DNA from: Sipunculus nudus
Taxonomy: Eukaryota > Annelida > Sipuncula > Golfingiida > Sipunculidae
DNA: 64,000 bases
Direction: 5' to 3'
Assembly (NCBI GenBank): GCA_026874595.1
Contig: CM049319.1
Location: 60,832,917-60,896,916 of the forward strand
This document shows positions 49,421-61,400 of the stretch, piece by piece (within the stretch, counting starts at the first letter, position 1; each line of letters begins with the position of its first letter). The position numbers and the translations under genes were made by a program. The notes beneath the pieces were generated by a model. That model was given only the letters and a program-made list of their open reading frames with translations, was not told where the DNA came from and searched no databases.

Positions 49421-52400
49421 CTGTATATAAAGTAACATCAAATAAAAGATACAGGATTCCTCATTTATATTGTAATTATTTTATTCAAGGGGTCAAGGCT
49501 GTTTACTAAGCTGTTAACTGAACAACTGTGGCTGTGTTTCATATGAAATTATTCTGACTAAAGTAATACATATTTAATAATATTACTAAATAACTGTTAT
49601 TACTGAATAAAGAATTACATACAGTGGAACCCCGCTTTGCGACCACCCCACAATTGCGACCACCCCACAATTACGACCATTTTGCTTGGTCCCGATTTTT
49701 TTTTAGTTCATTTATGTTTAAAAATGACTCAAAATTATGACCACCCCTGAATTCAGAATTACGACCAGATTTCCTGGCCCCAGCGCTAATGCGACCCCGC
49801 TAATGCGACCACCGCCGAGAAGTACTGAAATAACATTTGTCACGAGTCGATGGCTGCGTCTTGTCACAGGCGCCTTAACGAAAGATCAAAGCGGGTAACA
49901 AGGTTTCTTAACCCGAGTGTTAATCTGGTCACGCATATCTTCCCGACACGGTGTCTTAGCAGAGACTCGTTGAGGTGTAGGTTATAAATCAAAGAGGGTA
50001 ACCATCGGCCAGATTACTTAATGAGCCGGTCTGACCTGGGGTCAGATGCTAATTGCCCCTCAGTGATCACCTGTATTACAGCTACCCTAAGTATGGGGTT
50101 GCGGGCTTAATATTTTAACTCATCACATATTGTTCGATCCTCATTGGTAAAATTAACGACCTGGTTAATCCTAAATGTGTTCATACCTTTCTGACACTGA
50201 GTATTGAGCAGTCAGTAAAATGTATAAATAAAGCTTGCATGGGGGGAAAATCCCCCACATTAACTTGCCTTTTCTGTTAGATCGTTGTCAGTTTATTTCT
50301 CTACTGGTTAAGTTTGCATTTAAATTGCTTGCTGTTAGGCAACCATGCCTCTGAAAGAGCTCTCCTTGAAGTATAAAGTGGCGTTAATCAAGGTGGCAAC
50401 ACCACGCGCAGTCAGCACCAAATGGCTCAGCAGTCGGGAAAACTCAAGTGCACGCAATATATGCTCAAGTGGAAGGCTAAATGACAGCCACATATTATGT
50501 TCAATATGCATTCAATAGGTTGTAATCGTATTGCCTTAGTGTTATTATTTGTTAATCATCAGTCACTAAGTATGTGTACATGTATATTAATTTTTATCAT
50601 GAACAAATATGTTCAGGTACACAAAAAACATTCATAATAAGGGTCATCCGTAAAGTAAAATATTTTGTTATAATTCACATTAAAGATATGCAATAGATAA
50701 ACTCTGATACACATTAAATATTAGCGTGTTATATGCGACCACAGTAAGAGTTTCACAAATACGACCACCCCCAAATTACGACCACTTTGCTCAGTCCCGA
50801 GGGTGGTTGTAATTGTGGGGTTCCACTGTATTTATAAGTATGTTGTTCTTCCAATAGTAATGCTTGTAGACCTGAAATACAGATATGAAATTTATTCAAG
50901 ATAAAAATACGAAAAGAAATGTATAAATCATTTATTATGATCTCCATGTTCCATGGTCAGCAGCATGATTATCAGTCATACACCTTTCTGTTCAGACATT
51001 CAACAAACCAGCTGTCAGAGTTGGCAATGTGCTTGGGGACTTGAATACTATGGTGGGGCGGGGGGGGGGGGGGGGGGGGGGGAAGAAGATAAGGGTCATA
51101 ACCTTCCATATTGTGTTTTTGTTAAACTCTACTGTCAGGCTAATGGGTTAATCATTAAAAATGTAACTAATCATTAATATCTGTATTTCTTTTATTTTCA
51201 ATTGTAATTAAAATGTGTGTTGCTTTATGGCATGAATGCTGGAATGGCATAACTACCACAAAATGGAATATACTAATAAATCTTAAGTTATTCAGCTTTT
51301 CCTCATTCTGCTTTACAGCCTGTGTCTCCTTTAAACTGTTTAGTTCATTCAGCAGTCTATAACAAATGATGAACAATGGGCTAAATAAGATAATGGGGAA
51401 AATTGTGAGAAATGTCCAAGGTAAAACATAAAAGAAAGAAACAAGTGTTGGCCCCAAGTGGAAAACTTAAGCACTTTTATCAGTCAAATGATTACAGCCA
51501 GCTGTGCCATATTACACTGTGTTTCCAGAGATTCAAACAACCTAATATAGGTAAGCTCTTTCCAATATCAGTGTGATTCCTGACTTTGCTAAAGCTCCTG
51601 TGTCTGTTTTTTACTTCTTACCATTTAGGAATCAGGGCAACTCAAAAACCTCCAGTGAGAGTTAAGGTCTATTGTGCATATGATTAAACCTTGCTGTAAG
51701 TGACGGATTGAAGCGTGTTTGACTTGACATTTTACCCAGTCTCTGGCCCACATGCATGGTCAGTAAATGTAAACAACATATACTCTCGATCACTTGGCAC
51801 TCATTTCTTATGTCAGCATGCAATAATGGTTGATCTCCCAATTTATCCAAGTAATCCTTTTGCATAATGTTGAAATAACCACAACAAGTGTCCCTGCACT
51901 ATCACCTAGCATTTACATTTTCATCAATTCTGGAAACAGTTGTATCATGTAAACTATCCAGGGAAGCATGTGCATAAATTTCTGTTTATATAATTACAAT
52001 ACCGCATCACAGATGTTACACTGCCAAATAGATCCACAGGTTAATCAATATTTATAATGTGTTTCACTGACAAATACCTTCTGTTGTTATATTTGGAATG
52101 GATGTAATTGGAGCCAATGTATACTCTATATATGCTCCATCTACTTGGTTTTTTTTTATGCGATAAACACAAATTTTGGCATAAAAGTGTGCTGTGAGAA
52201 TGAGTGCGTGCAGGAGGTTTATCCTCGACATTCATATATAGGCCTTCTGTGTGGAGGATGGAAAAAAACAAGCCACAATCTGAGACTTGACCTCTGACAG
52301 AACAAAACTGCTGGTGTAACCACAGATGACAGATGGCTCAATACAACATCCTTCTGCACTTAAGACAACTGATGTCAGACTTCATGACCCTTTCATTGCA

Positions 52401-55400
52401 GTATCTTATCTTGGTGTCTATTTCCCCCTGAACATAAAAGCACACCAGGATTGGGCAAATTATGGCCTGCAGACGAAATTTGTAGCCCACACACATTCTT
52501 GCACAGGGATGTCTATTTGTGCAGTACATTCTTGTAGAAAATATGACAGCTTCTTTTTACTCAGCCAAAATTCACTGAACTGGAACAGTTCAAACAAACT
52601 GGAGAGAGCTTGTTTCTGATAACATTCTATGAAATATTAAACAATTTGGCCTGTCAGTTTCAGAGAAAAAGATTTTTAAAGTTTTTTTTTGCTTTTCCCC
52701 TGTAAAATGTAAGTTGATGCAGACTGCACCAAAATAAGCTCAATCCCAAAATGTTTGACATGCGAATGAATTTTGCATAAACTATGGCACTGCTAGCTCC
52801 TTCCATTATTGAGATAAAATTGGTTATCCTACGGATGACAGTGAACAGACAACGTCAGATGGAAAATGGCAGATGGACAACAGCTTGCCATTCCATAAGC
52901 TCACAGGTTCACAGATAATGCTTATTTTAAAAGGACCATAATTGAGATTTTATAGCCATGTAGTAAACAGAAACAGACAATAGCATTGGACAGAGTACTA
53001 GTTTAAAGTATTTTAAAAACATATTTAAATTTAATTTAAAGTTTGTTATTCTAGAAATACTTTTGTGTGAACATAATGTTTAATAAATTATATTTTTCAT
53101 CAAATGCACCATGCCAGAGACATAACTCTTGTTCTAAGTTGGCCTTGGAGAGGAAAAGTTTCCTCAATTCCAGCATAGAGCAATGATTTCTAGAAGGTAA
53201 TGGGAAAATTATTCTAATCTGATCACACTTTTCTCAAACTGGCACAGTGACCCAACAGGTCACCCATCATCTTGTGATAAACCAGAACTCAGGAAGTTAT
53301 TAATTATAATTATAGAAGGAATAAAATAACCATTTTAACAACTGACCTGAATTGGTTCCTTGACCTTGAAGAGAGGGATAAGCTCTGGGAGTATCTGCTT
53401 CTCATACTCTTGTTTTGTGGCTTGTTCTGATATAAGCATGACACATGGAAGGATGAACGGGATCATGTCATGGTTGACGCATTCCTTCATCAAACATGGA
53501 AGTACTCTCTGCAGGCACACTCGCTGGAACCAAAACGGATAATTTCTATTTAGATAGTAAGTTTACCAGTTACAGAAACCAATCAATTGACAAAACAGTA
53601 TAAATATATATATATATTTATTTATCATTTTGACAGAAATCATATAAGTGTTCATATCTAATTCAGATCAGCATGTCACTAGTTTCAAGTTTGGTCAACA
53701 GGAGACAGCAGGGGCACAGAATGAGCTGAAAATTTTGGGGAAATATATCATAAAGGAGATCTAATCTGATATGGCTGGCATACACTTGAAATAAAACTTT
53801 CATCATTGTGTAACTTTGACATTCCTGTGTGACACAATGATAGTGGTATTTTTCCATGTAATTGAAAATAAAATATAATTTATAATATAATTTGTACCTT
53901 TGGCATCTTGGAAATAATGGATGGAAGTCCTTTGAAAAATTGAGATTTCTGCAGGTTGTCACGTTGAAATAAGGTGTCCAAGTACTGCAGAGTCATGGCA
54001 CCTACATCCTCAAAAAACGGGATCTGTAACATAAAGCAGAGTCATGGCACCTAAAAACTAAAAAAACGGGATCTGTAACATAAAGCAGAGTCATGGCACC
54101 TACATCCTCAAAAAACGGGATCTGTAACATAAAGCAGAGTCATGGCACCTAAAACCTAAAAAAACGGGATCTGTAACATAAAGCAGAGTCATGGCACCTA
54201 CATCCTCACTGAATAAGCTCTCTTACATACAGCAGAGTCATGGCTCCTACATCCTCAAAAAATGGGATCTGTAACATAAAGCAGAGTCATGGCACCTACA
54301 TCCTCAAAAAACGGGATCTGTAACATAAAGCAGTCATGGCACCTACATCCTCACTGAATAAGCTCTCTTACATACAGCAGAGTCATGGCACCTACATCCT
54401 AAAAGAGACTCTGAGACATAAAGCAAAGTCATGGCACCTACATCCTCAAAGAATTGGATTTGTAACATACAACAAGAGACTGAGTTCCAGATCATTAACT
54501 GAATGTACTACAAAATTTCCCTACCAAATCCTTCACTTGATGTTTTTAAATGTGTTTGATATAATATTCATGTTATTACTGGCACAAATAGTTTTGCAAA
54601 AATCAGATATGCAGCTTAGTCAATGCAGATTCTAGTTTTTATAATCAAATATCACATAAATAATTCAGTAGCTTCTCTTAAAGGCAAATCAAGAATATCT
54701 GACATGAGTAATTATGATATAAAATAAATATTGTATTTATTAAGCCTGTGAGACACAATGCAACAAATGAGCTGTTAATGTTTCAGTGATAATATGGCAG
54801 CTGCTAGGGTTTGAACACGTGAAAGTTGTAATATAACATCCATTTCAATGGGAAACAGCCAAAACTAAATATTGGTTTGTTAAGCCAAATTCTTATGTCC
54901 ATTATAAATAAACAGCAAAAAATGCCAAGTCCTTTGTATTCTCCATGACAAAAGTAGTAATTTCTCCCAGAAAATCTTTAAATAACTGATAATAATATGA
55001 AACTAGTTTATTATTTAACATGTTGATATTATACACCAACTTACATAGACTTTCCCTGGACTACATGACATATGGACAGTGGTGCCATCTGCCACTCATT
55101 TATGAAACTAGCAGAGGTGACAGTGATGCCTCTGATCATTAATTTTATAATCTGTTTTTCAAATCACTACTATGGCAGTGACCACTGTACTCACCACTCT
55201 GCTCGGGTAGAAGATGATTATGTTAAAACTTGGCCATAAATACAGACACAGATAACTGTATCCAATAACTGCGGCTGTTACAAACCTTGGACAGTTGATC
55301 TGCGTCTGGTCGGACTGTGGGCTCTGTGTTGACTAGGAGTTTGACGTGATCTCTAACTCCTTCTGGTATACTCCCCAATACAGACATCTTCATGTTTTTC

Positions 55401-58400
55401 AGCTAAGAATATACATTAAATATAGCACAGAATTGGTATTTTTGTGAAACAAAGATGTTATATGATGATATGACAGATATTACAATAATTTACTAACAAT
55501 GAGACAAAATTATACATTACAGTTCAGATTCCACACCAGTCTTCTTCCTTGTTCATCGACAGAACAGAAAACTTTAATATAATTTATTAAAATTATTTTT
55601 ATTAGGCCACAAAAATGAAAGGTATGGTTCTCAGGCACCGCCCTTTTCAATTTTAACCCCCTGCATCAAACAATTTTATTTTGATTTTCATCTTTTAAGA
55701 AGATAAAATAATACAATTTTGTTACAATTTCCTTTGTTATGTAGTGCCTTTTCCTGTTTAGCAACAAAACTTGTTATTTTCATGCTTTTCCATGATCATA
55801 TGACATTTTTATCAAAACATACAAAGAAAGGTAAAAAATAAAATACCGCCCACCCGCAGTGATTTCTGAAAAAAAGTGCCTGAGAACCAAAACCTTTTAT
55901 TTTTTTTTGCCTTAAAATTAATTTGTTAAAATTAACTTTTGATATAATTTTTCAAATTATATATATATATATATCAAACAATGAACCAATCAATTGCTGT
56001 TCATCTTGTTTCTGGTCTATAACATTTCACATTACAACTTTTATATGGCACTTAGAAACTATTATCAAATGTAAGACATCGCTTTTCATCTTATAATTAT
56101 GATTAAATATTTTCAACATTCAGATCCAGGGAATATTTAAAATTTGCTGATGAAAAAATGTTAGTGTATGATTATGAATTTTTAAAGTTATCTCAGTGGA
56201 ATGGCTGATTACAGGTTAATTCAAATTCAATAATGAACTGAATATTATAAAACAGATCTGGGTAATTTTTAAGTTCACCACTGAACATTAAAACACATTT
56301 AAGATACAAATCTTTGTATGTTGGATCCTGTCTTTGGAGATTCCATAACATTAGAAAAAACTCCCAACTCAGGAACTTAAATATGTTTGAAAGCCACAGC
56401 TACAAAGAAATCCCCGAGTTGAGAGTTTTTACCAACTTTACATCAAAGATACATTTAACTGGACAGGATGCAAATATTATAAATAGTTACTGACACTAAT
56501 GGGATGGTATCACCAGGTCCAGAATTCTGAGATCAGAAAGACAAGTGACCCAATGGTCATGATGCTCAGCTGACAGGAAACCAATCACAAAAGGAAATTT
56601 ATCATCTGAATGCCAAATTTTGTAGGCGGTATCCCCATTCAACTGTAGCAACTGAAGTTCTTCAAAATCAAAAAGAAGAAAAACTTTCATGATAATATGT
56701 CCAGCCATTCCCATGAAATATAACCTTTTTGTATGCAGTCAGCTGAGCTAAAAATGACCACACACAATTTTGAAGGACATCCCTGGATGTCAAGACAGAA
56801 GATTCTAGGTTCAACAGTCAAGTTTTGTACCCCCTCTCACTGTCTGGGTGCGTAAAATGTTTTTGGCCAGTAATATAGGACACCATGACCAAATTTCAGG
56901 TTTCCATGGAGAATGCCAAAGACTTCCCTTTTTATTACATCGGAACATTTTAGGGCTAGCAGATACAATATGTGCCCATCTGATTTTCAGGGTGCTGAAA
57001 ATCATGCTCTTGGCCCCATAGTTCACAGAATAAAGGTCACCATGACCTAATTTCAGGTTTCCAATGAGATTTTTTGTGGACTTTAATTGGTGTAAGGTTA
57101 GAAGTTTCCTGGCCTAGCGGATACAATTTGTGCCCCATCTGACTGACTGGGTGCTCAAAATCATGTTTTCAGCCAGTAGTTCACAAAATATTGGTCATCA
57201 TGACCTAATTTCATGTTTCCAAGGAGATTGGCCTAGGACTGGATGTACAGTTAGAAGTTTCTAGTTCTAACAGTTAAGATTTGTGCCCTGTTAACAGACT
57301 AATTGCTTCATCTGAAGGTCTAAAAATAGAGAAAAAAAATGCATAAAAATTAGAAAAAATACAGGTGGTGCCACCAGTCTTAGAGAAATGATGAAACACT
57401 CAATGATCAATATGCTTGAAAGAATCAGTGTAATCAATTCATAAGTTATTCAGATATTGGAACTTTTGTATCAAATTTTTAATTATTCTTGGGTGTGGGT
57501 GTAATTTCAATCCCCATAGCTCGGAGGATATAGGTCACAGTGACCTTATTTCTGGTTGTCAAGGAGAATCTTTATGGACCTCTCTGGGTTTTCAGTAAGA
57601 AGTTTCTAAGTCCAGGTGTTATGATTTGAGCCCTGTTAACAGACAGACAGATGGACAGATAGACAGATGGACAACATATGAAAAGTAATCGCTATAGCTC
57701 AGATGACTTCCAGTCAGCTGAGCTAAGACAGGACAACACCCAGTCTAGCTGCTTCTAAAGAAGAACAGACTGGGTTGGTCTGGACATGTCACCCATATGG
57801 AACACAGCAGATTACCAGAGGCCCTGACAGAATGAAATCCTGAGAGTGTGGGAGGCGAGCGCTGAAGAGGCCGATGCAGAACAAGATTAAGGCATGGTCA
57901 TTTGTGATGCAGGATCAACAGGGGTCACATGAGAGGACTTGGACCAGATCATGAGATGGCACAGGACCAAAGCAGCTGGAGGAACGTGCTTGTTCTGTTC
58001 ATTTCTTGAAGTTAAGTAACAGAAGAAGAAGACTGACACTTAAGGACAATACAATAAATAAACACTGCTTACCTCCATTACGTTATTTTTGAAGGTGGAC
58101 CACTGGCCATTGGTTCTGTATATTGTTTTCCCTTTGTTGAATACAGAGTAGAATAACACTCCGAGAGAAAACATATCACTACTTGTGTCACATGACATGC
58201 TGAGTGCCCATTCAGGGGGAAGATAATCAAGACGAGGCTGAATGACTGGTGGGAGATCTGATGACCACTCACGGAAAGGGAAAAATGGCTGCAACACAAT
58301 AATTAGCTAGCTACAAGTAATAATGTTTCCTGAGTTCTTTTACAAGAATAATAAACATAACTTTTAAAAAGTTATTAAAAAACAACTCCAAATTAACCAG

Positions 58401-61400
58401 TCATCAAATCCAAATTTATTTAATAAAATACAGTAAAACGTTGAATTTCCATATCTCTTTTTATCTGAAAATTCATTTTTTCCTAAATTTAAAGTATGGC
58501 ACCAAAATTTACCTCTGATGTATACTTTGCTGCTTTTAAAAGGACAATAGGATTAACGATGATTAAAAATGCTCTGATGAGATAACATTACTGTATGCCA
58601 GAATGGAACATTCATATATGCCCAACATACACAACAACTTACTAGCAGAATACTTCTTGAAACAAGGGACCCATGGGTCACGGCACTCAGCTGTTATATA
58701 TGATAAAAAATAAGATTTGGGAATGAGGCACATGCTGGTTTTGTGTGGTAATAAATATAAGCTTTATTATGAGTTGTTGGTGTTTAGCTTATGTATGATT
58801 TTGATAGTATCTAGAGACAAGGAAGAGGATTGATTTCATTTATTTGATTAACAAATGGAGTGCTAATGTCACACAGATTTTGACTTGGTCATATAACTTA
58901 TAAGCAGCACATATAATAAAAGCGTTTAACTATTTATTAAAATTTAATAACAAATATTGTGCCAATATAATTTTTATTAAAAAAAAAAAAGAAAATCATA
59001 TGATTTTTTAAAATAAAATATAATGGAAATGATTATTAAAATAATATTATAGAATATATTCATGAATGCATTCATGAATACATTTTGAAAGTATCTGCAC
59101 TTGTATTCAAATACTTTCATTTTTACCTGAATTCCCATTCTTATGCAATAAAATATTTTAATGCAGTACATATTCATATTCATACTCAAATACATTTGCA
59201 AAGCATGCGCACCATGTCTAGTATTTATTCAGTTTTAGTCAAACAATGATGTTGAGAATCCAGAATATACAAAATTCACAAATTTAAATAATGATCAAAA
59301 GTACCTGGTTTTATGGCTTTATATTAAAAAAATAAATGTTATATATTCACTTTGGACTACTTTCACATCAATCTACACACTAGAAACTGTAGGAATCTAG
59401 ATTAATATTATCAACTGCATCTTTGTCTATTATTAATTTCCTTCATACGATCCCTAATGATTAGTAATGATTTCTTTCTTTATCATTAAAATTGAACTGA
59501 AAAATACCATAGGTGACTGCATGGTGTTATTTGGAATAACACTGACATTAACATTCTATCCACCCATACAAGATTCTTACATCATCAGTAACTGCAAGTT
59601 AATTTTCTGTTAATCATCAACTAACAAATTCCTTTTCTATTAATTTTTCTTTAATTTGTTATTAAAATCCAATATAAATTTATTAATTTATTGTTTATTG
59701 TTATGTTGTTTTTTATAACAACTATTAGATGAGTTGGGTTGGACACCTTGATCAACTGTGGCTGGGCATTAGCTGCCTGGCTGTCCCAGTGGATGTCTCG
59801 CCTCAAGCGTGCATAATTTGATGAAAGGTCAACAAGGTCAACATACAGGTGACTGAAGAGGGGCTAGCTAGCCTGGGTCTGACATAGTCTCATTAAAACA
59901 TTAATAAAAGCTACAATATTTTGCCAATTTCTTTCAGCTTTCTAAACTACAAAGATGAAATCCTTATGTGTGCATGATATGAAAATTATATCAACAGTCC
60001 CCCCAGGGAACAAACGTGCCATGGTCAAAGTTGGACAAAATTTAAGGTACTAATTTTATATTTATACTAATAACTTATAAAATTTGAAAAATTCAGAACT
60101 AATTTTGGGTATTCAATTGAATCTTGATTAAATAATGTTACATCCCTGACAAAAAATCTCTAGCTTCAGCAATCCTCTTGTTAAGGAAGTAAATATATTT
60201 CTTGATTTTTTAAAAAGTGCATTATGTTTGGGCCCATAACTTAAAACAATTATGCAATACGGACATCCTTTCTGGCATGTGCATAGCGAATGTATAGAAA
60301 AATATGTATATTATATATGATCAAAGTCAGATCAGTGGTTTTGATATTAGGCAGTCTTAAAGTGTAACAATGAGTTTTTAATGGAAAAATGAAGTTTTTC
60401 ATTAATATCTCAAAGGAATTAAGTCCTAGTGACCAAATTCTTCGCATGGTAGGGGGTTTTGGAGACATCTAACTGTATGCCAAATTTAAGGAACTTAGAG
60501 CTGAAGCTGGGGAGCTGAGCTCTAGCTAACTGCATAACACTAGCTTGATGTAAACAATATGTGACATGGTGCTTGAAAACTTGAATAAAATCAACAGTTT
60601 TTGATCAACTGGTTTCAAATTTTTGGTGTTAACAGTTGAAATACAAATAAAAACATGCTTTGAAAATTAAATCCACTGCAGTTACAGGAAAAAAAACGTG
60701 CCATGGTCAAACTTGGGCAAAATTTAAGGTACCAATTTTATATTTTTGCCAATATTTAAAAAAGTTTTACAGATTTTGATCTAATTTTTGGTTTACAATT
60801 AAATTTTGATTAATTAAAGTTGTATTACTGAGAAAAAGTCTCTACCTTTTACACTTTTGGTCTTAAGTGACCAAATATCTTTCCTGATTTTTTTACAAAG
60901 TTCATTATGTTTGGGCCTATAACTTTTTTAAATTAAATAATACTGACTTAATTTCTGGTATGTACATAGGAACTATATATAGGGATATTTATGGTAAATA
61001 TGAAGAAAAACAGATGAGTGTATTTTATATTAGCCAGTCCTGAAGTGTGAAAATAGATTTCTAATAAAAAATTGAGGTTTTTCCTTAATATCTTGAAGGA
61101 ATGAAGTCCTATTGACCAAATTTTAGGCATGGTAGGAGATTTTTGAGACATCTAACTATATGCCAAATTTCAGATTCGTAGGTCCTATGGTGTCGAAACG
61201 TGCCGGTCTTACTGACGGACGGACAGACAGACTGACGGACGACGGACAATGGACCACGACTATAGCTCAGATGACTTATAGTCAGCTGAGCTAAAAATGT
61301 CTGATTTTGTGTATCGGTAACCTCAATCATCCCAACAAATTTTATGTCCCCAAAACCATGGGAATATTTGAGGTTCTACTGAAATGCATTTTTCCTAAAA

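Noticed and set aside
51057-51081. Long G run, and similar C/G runs at 433, 10264, 31456, 32527, 40069 and 47986
   Set aside because: Simple homopolymers whose length is unreliable in assemblies; no function inferred.
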